From positions 277,719,501 through 277,783,500 of the forward strand of contig OX465599.1 in NCBI GenBank assembly GCA_950022295.1: a stretch of DNA of 64,000 bases. Direction: 5' to 3'. Source of the DNA: Bromus sterilis. Lineage: Eukaryota > Streptophyta > Magnoliopsida > Poales > Poaceae. The notes below the pieces were generated by a model. The model saw only the letters and a list, made by a program, of their open reading frames with translations. It did no database searches and was not told the origin of the DNA. The translations under genes and the position numbers were made by a program. Shown here piece by piece: positions 1-11,307 of this stretch. How positions within the stretch are numbered: the stretch's first letter is position 1; the number at the start of each line of letters is the position of its first letter.

Positions 1-33
1 TTTCTTTTCTCTCTTTAGTTTGCTTTGTTGCAG

Positions 34-155
34 AGTTCAGCTCGAGTCCGTGATGGCATTTGCACTTGATTATATATTTCCTACGTTCGATCGTGCAAGT
101 GACAAGGCAGTAATGACAAAGATCGACGAAAGGGATGCAACAAGGAAAACCGGTA
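34..155 (+). other. Exon-like segment in the post-pol region of C
   Basis: A pyrimidine-rich tract ending TTGCAG (about 20-33) precedes an open stretch of about 40 codons, which ends at ACCG followed by GTATG. It therefore has the form of an internal exon bounded by acceptor and donor sites. The translation includes ALDYIFPTFDRASDK and resembles nothing I recognise. The similarity to element D begins only at about 215, so this part is not shared with D. It may be a captured gene fragment or chance. Confidence 0.25.
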
Positions 156-1624
156 TGAACTCCTTTTGTTTCTACTCTTGTACATATGCTTATACTTATG
201 AATTAGAGACCAGCTTGTAGCGACATAGTGTTATGTTTACAATGCTTGCCCAGTGTTCATGCTTTCTTTGTGGCTAATCCTAAATAGGTAGAGTACATAA
301 TGCGTTGTTGAAATGATTTACATGCATTGCATTGTTCATGGTTTGGCATACTGAAGTGGTATTTCCCTTTGGAGAATTCTTGGATTGACTTGGCACATGC
401 ATACACATGTTTATGACTGAAAAGTCTACTATGCCTTGATGATCTTTGAATTTCAGAATAGTCATATTATTTTCATGCCTGATTCAATGTTACTTTGTCG
501 CTCTGCATGATTATGAATGTTATTGCTCTCTAGTTGGTCGCTTCCCAGTCTTTTGCTAGCCTTCGCTCGCACTAAGTGGATTTCTGCTTGTGCATCCAAA
601 ATCCTTGAAACCAGTTTTTCCATATGAGTCCACCATACCTTCCTATGTGGTATTTACCGGCCATCCTAACGAGGACTTTCTTGTACCATCTCGAAATTAT
701 TCAAAAGCACTCCTGTTTTGTGCCTCTGTTTTATCTCATGAGGAAGTAGTAGGTAGCTCATGACCGTCTTATGTTAGACATGTTTTATTCCGGGATTGCA
801 TGTATAATCTGCAAACCCCAATACGAGGAGGGACTGGCATGAGTGCGCCCAGCTCACAAAAGATAATCACAACCAACAAACCCTCCTTCACGCTTTGTCT
901 ATGAGAAATCAGAAAACTTTGGCAGTGATAAACAAAGGAGATTAAGGGGATGTGATCGTCTCCATCTTGGGAGCCGTTCCTCGAAACATGTCTAGCGTAA
1001 GAGGCGATTGAGTTGTCTACTAGCATTCGTTGACAAAGCATGCACCTCCCAAAACACTTTTTATCTCTGTTTTCAAAACCAAGAGCTCTGGTACATGATT
1101 AGTCTTTGCTTCCATCCACGGGTTTTCAACCTTTCCATCAAACTCCACGGTTCGAGAGTCTCCACCTTCTTTCTTCAAAGCAACAACTAGGAGAGCATAA
1201 TTATCATTCTGAGTGTAATGTGCATTGTCCCAAAGTACTACATTGTCTTTTGCATGATTTTGGTATTATTTATTCTGAAATTTCTTTGTTCTAGTCTCCT
1301 TTAAAACTCCGGAGGAGTTTCTGCATTTATGTTTTGCTTCACTCATGGAGGCTAGAGAAATACCAATCTAGTATGTTCAAACTTTGTGCATTGTAATCCT
1401 GTCTTGATTTTCAGTAGCATATTATTTACTTTTATTTGTTTGAGATTGATCACTTGAAAGAAGGATTACTTCGTGCATTGTCCTCATAGCATTGTTTTGT
1501 TACTTGCTAAATTCTTTTCGTAGTACATGCTTATATACAACTATTGGAGCAAAAGAGTTTGTCAAATTTTTCTTTGTCGCGTTCAGTTCATTGTACTGAA
1601 TTTCTTGAGGACAAGCAATATGCT

Positions 1625-1638
1625 AAGCTTGGGGGAGT
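1625..1638 (+). other. Polypurine tract of C
   Basis: AAGCTTGGGGGAGT lies directly before the LTR start TGATACG. It is the plus-strand priming site expected at the internal/3' LTR border. Confidence 0.8.
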
Positions 1639-3019
1639 TGATACGTCTCAAACGTATCTACTTTTCCAAACACTTTTGCTATTGTTTTGCCCTCATTCTT
1701 GCATGATTTGGATGAAACTAACCCTGACTAACGCTGTTTTCAGCAGAGCTGTCTGTATGGTTTTATTGTGCGCAGGAAAATGGATTTTTGGACGTCCCGG
1801 AAAATTCCCAGAAAAATACCAGAAAATCCACGCACCCGAAGGAGCCAGATGCCAGAAGTGGGACCAGAGGGGAGCCCAAGGGGCCCCAGGCGCCCCCTGG
1901 CGCGGCCAGGCGTGGGGCCGCTTCCTCTGGCCGCCTTGGGGCCTCCCCCCTCCCCTGGTTCCCTACCGATGCTCCTATTTATTCCCGTGACGCGAAAACC
2001 CCAGAACAGAAGTCGTTTTCCCAGTTCTCGTCGCGGAGCCGCCACCACCCTCTGTTCTTCTCTGGGAGGGCTAATCTGGAGGCTATTTTGGCCTCCGGAG
2101 AGGGGAGATCATCGCCATCGTCATCACCATCACCACTCCATCCTCCCTCCATGACTTCTCCATCCATGTGTGAGTAATTCCCTGCTGTAGGCAAAGGGGA
2201 TGGTAGGGATTGGATGAGTTAGATCATGTAATAGTTTATCAGATTGTTGGGGGCATGTTGCCTATCATCTAGTTTGGTGTTTATCATCTTTGCTTCAACT
2301 TGTTGCTCTTAATGCTTGTCACTTTGGGCCCGAGTGCCTTGATTTCAGATCTGAACCCTATGTGTTTTCATGAATATATTTGTGTTCTTGATCCTATCTA
2401 TGAGTTGTTTGCACCTGTTATAGTCCGGAACCGGCAATCCCAAAGGTGAGAGCTTGGGACACCAAAGGGGATGGACTATAATTTGAGGATTCCATGTAGC
2501 CATTGTTTGTTAATGCTTTCTTCCGGTGCTCTTTGACAGGAGCACCTTAATCTCCATAAGTTCCTTTTGGCCCCGTTCGTAGCGGGATGGTAGGACAAAA
2601 GATGTTGTGCAAGTTCTTATTGCAAGCACGTACAACTACCTGTGGGATACATGCCTGATGTTTGATTTATGCCTAGATAATCTTTGCTTTTCTGTGTGCC
2701 TTGCCCCAAGTGGATTACATGATGTGTCTTATCCATGCAACGCCCAACCATCCATCTCCCTAGCCTACAGTGCTTTGAATTCTGCTAGTTACTAGTTATT
2801 TACTTTCGCTTTTTTACTATTACCGTTACTACCATCACTCCCATATCGCAGTTACTATTAATATCTTGTTGCAAGTAAGTTTATCTCAGGTGCGGTGGAA
2901 CTGACAAATCCACTGTTAAAGCTTGTGGACATTCTTTGGCTCCCCTTGAGTCGAATCTATAAATTGGGTTATTCTTACCCGCGAAGACTATCTCGATCCT
3001 CTGCAGTTGTGGGTTATCA
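1639..3019 (+). repeat. 3' LTR of element C
   Basis: This 1381-bp stretch starts TGATACGTCTCAAACG and ends TGTGGGTTATCA, with TG...CA termini. Near its end is the conserved GGCTCCCCTTGAGTCGAATC motif common in Triticeae gypsy LTRs (from memory). A GC-rich block at about 1840-1960 precedes a TATA-like box. The 5' partner LTR is outside the window, so LTR divergence cannot be read. Confidence 0.8.
1971..1983 (+). promoter_or_regulatory. TATA-like box in the C LTR
   Basis: CTCCTATTTATTC follows a GC-rich block, the same position as the TATA-like boxes in the LTRs of D and E. Confidence 0.45.
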
Positions 3020-4180
3020 AGTGTCTGTTCTCTTTGGGAAAGGAGGAAGTAGGAAACTGACTCAACATAAAGTAAAGGAAAAAGCCTTGTTAAAGGAAAG
3101 CAGGGAAAACTCAAGTGTTATCCTTAAATCAAACAGAATAAAAACAAGTTTTGAGAGGTGCATGATTTGTCAACGAATGCTAATAGATAACTCAATTGCT
3201 TCTCAGATTGGACAAGTTTCGAGGAACGACTCCCAAACAGGGACGATCACATCCCCGCAATCTCCTTTGTTTATCACTGCCAAAATTTTCTGATTTCTCA
3301 TGAATAAAGCGTGAAGGAGGGTTTGTTTGTTGTATTATCTTTTGTGAGCTGGGCGCACTCATGCCATTTCCTCCTCGTATTAGGGGTTTGCATATTTGAC
3401 ATGCAATCCCGGGGTAAAACTTGTCCAACATAAGAAGATCATGAGTTAACTACTACTTCCCCATGAGCTAAACAGGGGCACAAAATAGAAGATTTTGAAC
3501 ATCTAAGGATAACACAAAAATTCTATGCTTTAGGAGTGGTAGTTTAATACCACGAATAGAAAGGTATGGTGGACTCATATGGAAGATACTGGCTTCAGGG
3601 TATGGATGCACATGCAGAATTCCTCTTACTACAAAGGTTTGGCTAGAAAAGGCTTTGAGAGAACAGACAATTGATGAAGACTTGGATGCAAAGCAATATA
3701 AAGCATAAACATTAAAATAAGCATAGCACATCAAGTTGTCTTCCTTGTCAACATAACACTACAAGCATAATAACAAAGAGGGTTTCAGCTATGTCGCTAC
3801 TTTGAGAAAAACATGCTTGTTGTTATGACCAAAGCTATGTTTGCCAAGATTAAATAAAGTTTTCAAATCCATACCTGATATAAGGTCAATACTCCCCATA
3901 AGAATCATCATAAGGTCCATTGTGTGAAGAGAATACCGAGTGCAGCAAAGGGATCAATAGACTTCTCATTAATATTCCATCATAGACAACTCCACACTCA
4001 CGGATACATAACTCTCCAAGAAGGAGTGATAGACCTCAAAGCAAACGCCTATTTTATAAGATAACTTCCCTAGACATGATACGACTCTACTTGACTCTAA
4101 AAGACATAGATAAAGATAAAAATACCGTTCACTCCCCCAAGCTTGGAACAAGCTAAGGGGATGCCATTACCCGAGGAGAT
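3020..4180 (-). other. Noncoding post-pol tail of D
   Basis: There is no convincing ORF here. On the minus strand an AAGCTTGGGGGAGTGA motif near 4150-4135 resembles the polypurine tract of C, but it is followed by non-LTR sequence. The part 3100-3830 is the reverse complement of similar sequence in C (215-1090). Confidence 0.6.
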
Positions 4181-4678
4181 TTACTCCTCATCCTTGTTCT
4201 TGTCGGTCACGTACTCCTTGGAAAAGCGCTTCCATGGAAGCTGTTCTCCAGTCTCAAAGAACATTCCCGTCTCCAGGATCCTGCACTCAGCACCCAAACC
4301 CATGCGCAGAAACTTTAGTTCATACTCACAGTTCTGGTTCTGCAGATCATAGATCTGTGCTTGGAGCCCATAAACATATTCTTCTAGCGCGACCAAACTT
4401 GACCACATCTCCTTCTTGTGGGAAGCCCCTATCTCGTTCCTGATGTCGAAGTTAGCTTCAACACCACGCTCCACCATCTTCTTGAACTTGAAGACCTCAT
4501 GTTCCACCTCCTTCAACCGCTCCTCGGTGCTCCCCTCCTTGACTGGTCCCTTCAGATCCTCCTTGTGGAGGTCACCATCCTCCACACGAAGGATCTAGGG
4601 GTGCTTCTTCACCTCAGCGAGGTAAGGGTTGATGACGTTGACGACGAACTTGTCCTTCGGGGAACTTGGGGAAGCCAT
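4181..4678 (-). pseudogene. Post-pol coiled-coil ORF of D, one premature stop
   Basis: The ATG at 4678 opens a 166-codon frame beginning MASPSSPKDKFVVNVINPYL. A TAG at codon 28 (4597-4595) interrupts it, and the same frame then runs open to 4181. After the stop the protein is highly charged and heptad-like (KEVEHEVFKFKKMVERGVEA, then LEEYVYGLQAQIYDLQNQN), which suggests a coiled coil. There is no signal peptide or membrane segment, so I do not call it an envelope protein although it sits where env-like ORFs sit. From memory, Triticeae Athila-like elements often carry an ORF of this kind after pol; its function is unknown to me. It ends about 45 bp before the PPT-like motif at 4135-4150. Confidence 0.6.
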
Positions 4679-5026
4679 GGAACCTAGGTCTAGCTGAAAT
4701 CTTTCCTGGCAGAAACAACTCAAAAAGAAACCACACGAAATCGCAAGATACGTTGCCGGAACAATCCGAGAAAATATATAGAAAAAATTTCTGCACAGAA
4801 AGGAATGTAACGAGCCAAAGCGGGGTCGAAGACGGACTCCGGGGTGTCCAGGCGGCCTCCCGGCGCGGCCATGGGTGGGGCCACGCCAGGGGGCACCTGG
4901 GCCCCCTGGAGCTCGTCTCCGGATCCACTTCGGCCTCAAATTTTCTATATTTTGCAAAAACTCGTAATCCGGAACTTTTATGGCGGTTTCGCGATGTTTC
5001 CTTACCGTAATACATACCTTTCCTTA
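4679..5026 (-). other. Spacer between pol and the coiled-coil ORF of D
   Basis: GC-rich minus-strand stretch without a recognisable coding signal. The open frames here on both strands show no family pattern. It resembles a leader for the downstream ORF. Confidence 0.4.
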
Positions 5027-5815
5027 TTATGCTTCTGCTGGTGTCTGAAACAGGGCTGCGACATGTTCCTCATGAGTACTTGTGTATACCAAATCCACAT
5101 CAACATTGACAGGATCTCCTGCTATGAAATTCTTATGTCTTTTCCCATTCACCACTTGAGGTTTGGTGCCTTCGAAATTGTTAATCTTGATCGCACCCGA
5201 GTGGTAGACTTCATCAATATGAAATGGCCCTTCCCACCCGGAAAGTAGTTTACCTGGAGAAAACCTGAAACGGGATCTAAACAACAAAACTTTGTCACCA
5301 ACATTAAATTCACGTTTCAGAATCCTCCTATCGTGCCACTTCTTTACCTTTTCCTTGAACATTTTAGCGCTCTCGTAAGCTTCACTTCTCCACTCATCTA
5401 GAGAAGTCAAGTTCATGAGACGCTTTTCACCAGCCAACTTCGGGTCAGCATTAAGCTCTCTAATAGCCCAGAAAGCTTTGTGCTCTAATTCTAATGGAAA
5501 ATGGCAAGCCTTGCCATAGACCATCTTATAGGGAGACATGCCCATGGGGTTTTTGTAAGAAGTTCTATATGCCCACAAAGCATCTCCTAACTTATTCGAC
5601 CAATCTTTTCTATTCCTATTGACTGTCTTCTGTAAGATCAACTTGATCTCTCTATTGGTGAGCTCAACTTGCCCACTAGTTTGGGGGTGGTACGGTGAAG
5701 CAATTCTATGATTGACATCGTACTTGGCTAAAGCTTTTCTAAAAGCTCCATGTGTAAAGTGCGAAGCCCCATCAGTCATGAGGTACCTGGGTACTCCAAA
5801 CCTAGGAAAATCACA
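5027..5815 (-). pseudogene. Integrase core and C-terminus of D
   Basis: This frame holds the second half of the integrase. MTDGASHF contains the second catalytic Asp. NHRIASPYHPQTSGQVE is the conserved block that contains the catalytic Glu, and the C-terminal part follows with FNVGDKVLLFRSRFRFSPGK and GPFHIDEVYHSGAIKI. It is out of frame with the N-terminal part because one T is missing around 5806-5812, where the ATTTTCCT context reads one base short of the expected frame. The ATG at 5779 is therefore internal, not a natural start. No chromodomain is visible after the GPF-type motif, which separates D from elements A and B. The frame ends at 5027 with FQTPAEA. Confidence 0.8.
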
Positions 5816-6390
5816 TCTTTGAGCATTTTCAAAGATGTCTTGTGATCAGCACTTTCAGTGGGGATTTCTTCTACCAACTTGGTTACATAATCAACAGCAA
5901 CCAAAATGTGAGTGTACTTGTGTGAGGAAGGAAAAGGACCCATAAAATCAAAACCCCAGCAATCAAAAGGCTCAATCACTAGAGAGTAATTCATAGGCAT
6001 CTCATTCCTTCTACTAATATTACCAACTCTCTGACACTTATCACAGGATAGAACATAACTTCTAGCATCTTTAAAGAGAGTAGGCCAATAAAAACCTGAT
6101 TGAAGAACCTTATGTGCGGTCCTCTCACCAGCATGATGTCCTCCATATGGACTGTCGTGACATTGTTTGAGAATGTCCTTCTGCTCATGTTCCGGTATGC
6201 ATCTTCTCACGATCCCATCCGGACCTTCTTTGAAAAGATGTGGGTCATCCCAAAAGTAATGTCTCAAATCATGAAAGAACTTCTTCCTTTGCTGAAATGT
6301 TAAACCTGGAGGCAAAAACTTTGCAACGATAAAGTTAGCATAATCTGCAAACCAAGGATCGGAGAGAGATTGTACATTTACAACAGCTAG
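5776..6390 (-). pseudogene. Integrase N-terminal zinc finger and start of core, D
   Basis: The same frame as the upstream RNase H, after a nonsense codon at 6393-6391. It contains the HHCC finger (YGGHHAGERTAHKVL ... CDKCQRVG) and the first catalytic Asp in WGFDFMGPFPSS. The frame then runs into a stop after LGLEYPGTS because of the one-base frameshift near 5810. The role in a working element would be cDNA integration; here it is inactive. Confidence 0.8.
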
Positions 6391-7446
6391 CTATTCGTCT
6401 GGAAAACTGTCGTTGACTGGAATGGGATCATGCGGTATATCTTCCATTATTGAAAGATTATCCGCCACCGGATTGTCCGCTCCTTTCCTATCGACAATCT
6501 GCAAATCAAATTCTTGAAGAAGGAGTACCCATCGGATGAGCCTTGGTTTGGCATCCTTCTTCTCCATAAGATACTTAATGGCAGCATGGTCAATATGAAC
6601 AATAATCTTAGAATCAACAATATACTGCCTATTCTTATCACAGGCAAACACTACTGCTAAGAATTCCTTCTCAGTAGTAGTACTATCAAGGGTTTTTCTA
6701 GCATAAGATATAACATTCAACTTCTTATCAACTCTTTGCCCTAAAACAACTCCAACAGCAAAATCACTAGCATCACACATAATTTCAAAGGGTAAATTCC
6801 AATCAGGTGGTTGTACTATAGGATCAGTTATTAAATCTTTCTTAAGGATTTCGAAGGCTTCCTTACAATCTTCATCAAAAACAGAAGGAACATCCTTCTG
6901 GAGAAGATTAGTGAGGGGTCTTGAAGTCTTAGAAAATTCTTTAATAAATCTTCTATAGAAACCAACATGATCGAGAAAACTACGAATACCTTTGATATCC
7001 CTTGGACAGGGCATCCTTTCAATTGCTTCGATCTTGGCCCTGTCCACCTCAATTCCTCTCTCGGAAATCTTGTGGCCAAGAACAATTCCCTCGTTGAACA
7101 TAAAGTGGCACTTCTCCCAGGTTAGCACCAGATTTGTCTCCTCAAATCTCTGCAAAACTTTATTAAGGTTGTGGAGACAATGGTCAAAAGAGGTTCCATA
7201 GACGGAGAAATCGTCCATGAATACCTGCACTATTTCTTCACAAAAACCATGAAAGATAGCGGGCATACACCTTTGGAAAGTAGCAGGGGCATTACATAAA
7301 CCAAAAGGCATACGCCTGTAAGCATAAGTACCATAGGGACAAGTAAAAGTGGTCTTCTCTTGATCAACAGTGTTAACATGAATTTGAGAGAAGCCAGAAT
7401 AACCATCAAGATAAAAAAAAGTGAGTATTTTTGGATAACCTTTCAA
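6391..7446 (-). pseudogene. Reverse transcriptase and RNase H of D
   Basis: The RT palm is recognisable by YLDGYSGFSQI (motif A Asp), MPFGLCNAPATFQRCM and VFMDDFSVYG (catalytic FMDD). RNase H follows with MCDASDFAVGVVLGQ, TTTEKEFLAVV and the HIDHAAIKYL block. It is one base out of frame with the upstream part, apparently through a length change in the A8 run at 7413-7420 (T8 on the coding strand). It ends in a TAG at 6391 directly after PVNDSFPDE, and the frame stays open after that stop into integrase. The ATG at the start of this frame is internal. Confidence 0.85.
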
Positions 7447-8476
7447 GCATTTGGTCGATGAACGACAACGGGTAGTGGTCCTTCCTGGTTGCCTTGTTCA
7501 GCTTCCTGTAATCAATACACATTTTATATCCAATAATAATTCTCTGAGGTATTAGTTCATTCTTATCATTAGGAACCACAGTTGTTCCTCCTTTATTTGG
7601 AACACAATGAACCGCGCTTGCCCACTTACTATCAGCTATAGGGTAGATAATACCTGCGGCTATAAGCTTGAGAATCTCTGTTCTTACAACATCCATCATT
7701 TTTGGATTCAGCCGTCGTTGATGATCAACAACTGGTTTAGCATCAGGCTCAAGGTTGATGGTATGTTGACAAATAGACGGACTAATCCCCTTAAGTTCAT
7801 CAAGGGTATACCCAATTGCACCTCGATGTTTGCGAAGTACTTCCAATAGTCTCTCTTCTTCATACCCTGAAAGGTTAGAATTGATAATAACAGGGTATAC
7901 TTTATTTTCATCTAAATAAGCATATTTGAGCGAATCGGGAAGAGGTTTAAGATCAAACACTGGATCTTCTTTTGGTTGCGATAAAATTCCCAAAGGATCA
8001 ACTGGAAGGTTGTGCTTTAGGATATCGGGTTGTCTTAAGAATATTTCGTCCAGCTCATTCCTCTCCTGCATATGCAAATCATTCTCGTGGTCCTCCATAT
8101 ATTGTTGCAAAGGATCATTAGGAGGAATATGAATGGAAGCAATATCTTCAATAATCTTATCATTACTGGGAAAATCAATACCATGAGGCTGCTTAGAGAA
8201 CTTAGAAAAATTAAATTCATATGGCTCACCATTGGATTCAACAGAGACTTTACCTTTCTTGCAATCTATTATAGCTCCACAAGTTCCGAGAAAAGGTCTA
8301 CCGAAAATAATAGGACAAAAATTATCCCTTACTGAACCAAGTACTAGAAAGTCGGTAGGATATTTTACCTTTCCGCATAAAACTTCAATGTCTCTCACAA
8401 TTACGGTAGGAGAGATAGTTTCTCTGTTTGCAAGATGAATAGTAACATCAACTTGTTCAAGTTCACAAGGTGAAAT
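7406..8476 (-). pseudogene. Protease C-terminus and N-terminal RT of D
   Basis: In frame with gag-protease after a single TAA at 8479-8477. The protease continues with ETISPTVIVRDIEVLCGKVK and the CPIIFGRPFLGTCGAIIDC block. The linker and the first RT block follow (HQRRLNPKMMDVVRTEILKL, AGIIYPIADSKWASAVHCVP, MCIDYRKLNKATRKDHYPL). The frame ends SKNTHFFLS where the poly-T frameshift at about 7413-7420 occurs. The in-frame TAA lies in the codon before ISPCELEQVD and looks like a nonsense substitution rather than a real gag/pol border, since protease sequence continues on both sides. Confidence 0.8.
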
Positions 8477-9688
8477 TTAACCCATGATCTCTTGATATAG
8501 TGAATACGGGATAGCACTAGCACTCGATCCCAAATCACACAACCCGTAATAATTGTGATCTCCTATTTTAACAGATATTACTGGAGTACCTGAAATTGGG
8601 CCTTTATTCTTGGCTATGACAAGGTTAGTGGAAACAGCAAAAAAATTTATATTGGAATCTAAGGCATCATTAGTAATAAGATCCTTAACCAATGCAACTC
8701 GAGGATCGACCTTAATCTGGTCCTCATGCTCATCAATTATTCTCTCACTCTTATTCATTATGCCTATCACGAAAGAGTGCTCCCTTATTCTTACGGGAAA
8801 AGGGGGCTTTTCATATATAACTGCAGGCACAATGGGGTCAGCAACATGAATATCAATAGGTAATTCTTTGAAGGGTTTATGATGTTGATTCTTCTTCTTC
8901 TTAGAAGAGTCAATATGAGAGGCAAAGTCCTTACAAAAATCAATCATCAGATGGGAATCAAGACCAATCTTAGAGAAAAATGTATTAAAGTAATCAGTTT
9001 TCACATATCTCTCTATATAATCATGCTCATAATTTATAGCGGGTTCAATACCTTTATCTATTTCACAATCTTCGGTATTCTTCTGGATCCTTTCAAGAAG
9101 ATCCCATCTCTCTTCAACGCTTTTTGTCTGAAATACCCCACTAGAGGAGGCTTCCAACATCTCCTTATCCTGACGAGAAAGTCTAGCATAAATTTTTTTA
9201 AATATAGTTTTCTTGGGGAGCTCATGAATAGGACATTTGAGCATTAGAGATTTCAATCTCCCCCAAGCTTGAGCGATGCTTTCTCCGTCACGAGACCTAA
9301 ATTTATAGATATAATTCCTGTCTCGATGAATTTCATGAAGAGGATAAAACTTAGTATAGAAGAGTGACTTAAGCTCATGCCATTCAAGCAAATGAGAGTT
9401 CTCGAGAAGCTTATACCAATCTGAAGCTTTATCTATAAGCGATACGGAGAACAATTTCTTCATGACAAACTCCATTGATATACCTGCAAGCTTAAATAGT
9501 GAACAAAGTTGTGACAAATATAGCAAGTGTTCACTGGGATATCTGTCTCCTGCATAACGATTAGCCAAAACACAATTGATAATACCAGCTGGTATTTTAT
9601 AAGGCACAATTTCAGTAGGGGGAGGAACAACCACCACAGATGTGGGGTGTTTCCCCGTAAGCAACGATCCAATAGCTAGGTTGTCCAT
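8477..9688 (-). pseudogene. gag and N-terminal protease of D
   Basis: I prefer the ATG at 9688 (MDNLAIGSLLTGKH), because the open stretch before it is a poly-Leu/Phe run encoded by T-rich leader near the primer site. The retrotransposon gag core is recognisable (EFVMKKLFSVSLIDKASDWY, WHELKSLFYTKFYPLHEIHR, RDGESIAQAWGRLKSLMLKC). No CCHC zinc knuckle is visible, as is usual in this group. The C-terminal part runs into the protease active-site region CDLGSSASAIPYSLYQEIMG and then meets a TAA at 8477. In the family the product forms virus-like particles. This copy is about 404 codons to the stop. Confidence 0.75.
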
Positions 9689-9775
9689 ACGGACAAAGAA
9701 CAACAACAACAACAAAAATAAAAACAACAAGATAAAAATTTCCTTACCAGCTTCACTTACCAATAGCGCTATGCT

Positions 9776-9794
9776 CCCCTTGCAATGGCGCCAG
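9776..9794 (-). other. Primer binding site of D
   Basis: On the minus strand CTGGCGCCATTGCAAGGGG begins 11 bases after the LTR end. TGGCGCCRTTGC is the form seen in Athila-like elements and matches the 3' end of a tRNA other than initiator Met (tRNA-Asp from memory). Confidence 0.7.
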
Positions 9795-9805
9795 AAAATG
9801 TTACT

Positions 9806-11307
9806 TGATGACCCTCAACGTAAAGGGATCTATTACAGCGTTTTCGATAAGTAAGAGTGTCGAACCCAACGAGGGGCGAAAGGTATTGATAGGTGATTTT
9901 GGACAAGGAATAACTGCAAGCACTGAAAGATAACTTTTTAGGGGTTTTCGGTATAAGAAACAACAAGATAAAAGTAAGCAAAGTAAATAGCGCTGAGGAG
10001 CAGCAAGTGGCCCAATCCTTTTGAGCAAAGGATAAGACTGGAAACTGAACTTATAAAGACTAAAGCGTTCTTGAGGACACATGGAGAGGTAGTCACGTGC
10101 TTTCGCCATACTCCTTATCGATAACAAGTGTTGAGCTGATAAGTGTTTAGTGGGTGGATCTATGCTAGCACACCTTCTAGACTAAGATAAGTGCACTCTT
10201 ATGATTAAACATCTTGAAAGCATCCGCAAATACAAGATGTAAATTAAGGCAAAGCGTAACCAGAGCAATAAGATCAAGGATCCATTAATCCCTTGTGCAA
10301 AAGTGTGCAAACTGGGGTTCAGGTTTCTGTCACTCTAGGAACCCACCCTAAGCATTCTTAATACACAATGTATTCCCCTAGGTCCTTAATAAGGCGAAGT
10401 ATTGAGTGTTCGACTCACACAACACCACTAGGAAAATAACAACATAACTTAAATATCAAACAACACAAATTACTTCAACATCATATGACTACTAACAACT
10501 AGACTTCTCCCATGTCCTCAAGAACTAAAGTAACTACTCACAAGACATAAATAAGATCATGATCAGAGGTGATAAATATATGATAAACAATCTGGACATA
10601 ATGATATTTGTCCAACAAAACTCAATAGCATTCACCACAAAGTAGTAATCAACACCGATAGAGTAGAGAGGATAGATAGTACGGATTACAACACAAGATA
10701 AACTTGTGAGGTGAGATTGGATGGTGGTGGAGATGGTGCTGATGTTGGGAATGATGTTGATGATGATCTCGATGATGCCCGTGACGATGGTGATGACGAT
10801 GTCGATGATCTCCCCTTCCGAGAGGTGATCTCCTCGGCGGAATCTGCCCGCCGGAGAGCCCTTTTCTTCTCTGTAGGTTTCCGCCACGGAGCGGCGGCGG
10901 AACCCATAAAGCTTCTCTCTTTTTAGGTTTTCACGTAACGAGGAGTATATAGGCCAGAGAGGGGAGCCGGGAGTGGCCCCAGGGCTCCTGGCGCGGTCAG
11001 GGGTGGGGCCGCGCCAGGTGGCCGCCTGGGGCTCCTATGGCCCCCCTGTGGCCCCTCTTCGGCGAGTCTTCATTAATCTTCTAGAAAATACCCCCTGTCG
11101 ATTTTCAGGTAATTTGGAGGTATTCTTATTTAGCAACTCAGCGTCCACTTTTTATCGTTGAATCTTGCGTCTGCTGCTTCGGCACCGGAAAGTTGCAAAC
11201 TGTGTAAGATAAGCCAAAACAACATAAGAACATCATCATAATGTGAAATATATCAATGAATAAGGATGAATTACAACATAAAATAGTGATGCAATTTGGA
11301 CGTATCA
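9806..11307 (-). repeat. 5' LTR of D
   Basis: 1502 bp; on the minus strand it starts TGATACGTCCAAATTGC (from 11307) and ends GGGTCATCA (to 9806). There is a GC-rich block at about 10960-11060, then a TATA-like box, then a transcribed part with many ATG-poor repeats of GAT-type codons (10740-10830). ORFs inside are LTR shadows. MULE coding sequence resumes right after its outer end. Confidence 0.8.
10944..10953 (-). promoter_or_regulatory. TATA box in the D LTR
   Basis: Minus strand CCTATATACT follows a GC-rich block, at the place equivalent to the TATA-like boxes in the LTRs of C and E. Confidence 0.55.

Larger units (their letters stand above)
1..3019 (+). mobile_element. Element C: 3' part of an Athila-like gypsy retrotransposon
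   Basis: Seen: a purine-rich tract ending at 1638 is followed by a sequence starting TGATACGTCTC and ending GGGTTATCA at 3019, the usual layout of internal region, polypurine tract and 3' LTR on the plus strand. Bases of about 215-1090 match, in reverse complement, about 3100-3830 of the neighbouring minus-strand element D (for example the stretches around 770-1040 and 3130-3430). C and D are therefore related in their post-pol regions although their LTRs differ. No gag or pol is visible; these and the 5' LTR would lie left of the window. The abrupt join to D sequence at 3020 suggests that C is inserted in D. Family naming (WHAM/Fatima/Sabrina-type Triticeae elements) is from memory of LTR-end sequences and is not verified. 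Confidence 0.75.
3020..11307 (-). mobile_element. Element D: degenerate Athila-like gypsy retrotransposon lacking its 3' LTR in the window
   Basis: Read on the minus strand: 5' LTR (11307-9806), primer binding site with TGGCGCC, gag, protease, RT, RNase H, integrase, a separate post-pol coiled-coil ORF and a long noncoding tail. The order PR-RT-RH-IN is that of Ty3/gypsy elements. I see no chromodomain at the integrase end. With the TGGCGCC primer site this fits the Athila-like group of Triticeae elements. The tail stops at 3020 where the 3' LTR of C ends, so D's 3' LTR is presumably beyond C, left of the window. On the right D abuts MULE coding sequence after 11307, and GTACC (11308-11312) would be its 5-bp target duplication. 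At least two nonsense mutations and two frameshifts in gag-pol make D non-functional by itself. Confidence 0.85.

Noticed and set aside
1544..2194. Open frames with Pro/Arg-rich and His-rich (RHRHHHHH) translations
   Set aside because: They cover the GC-rich and CATCAC-repeat part of the C LTR and are composition shadows.
4614..5015. Minus-strand 133-codon ORF before the coiled-coil ORF of D
   Set aside because: It overlaps the coiled-coil ORF start in another phase and has GC-driven composition.
10534..10926. Asp-rich frame on the plus strand and Ser-rich frame on the minus strand
   Set aside because: Translations of a GATGAT-type repeat within the D LTR.
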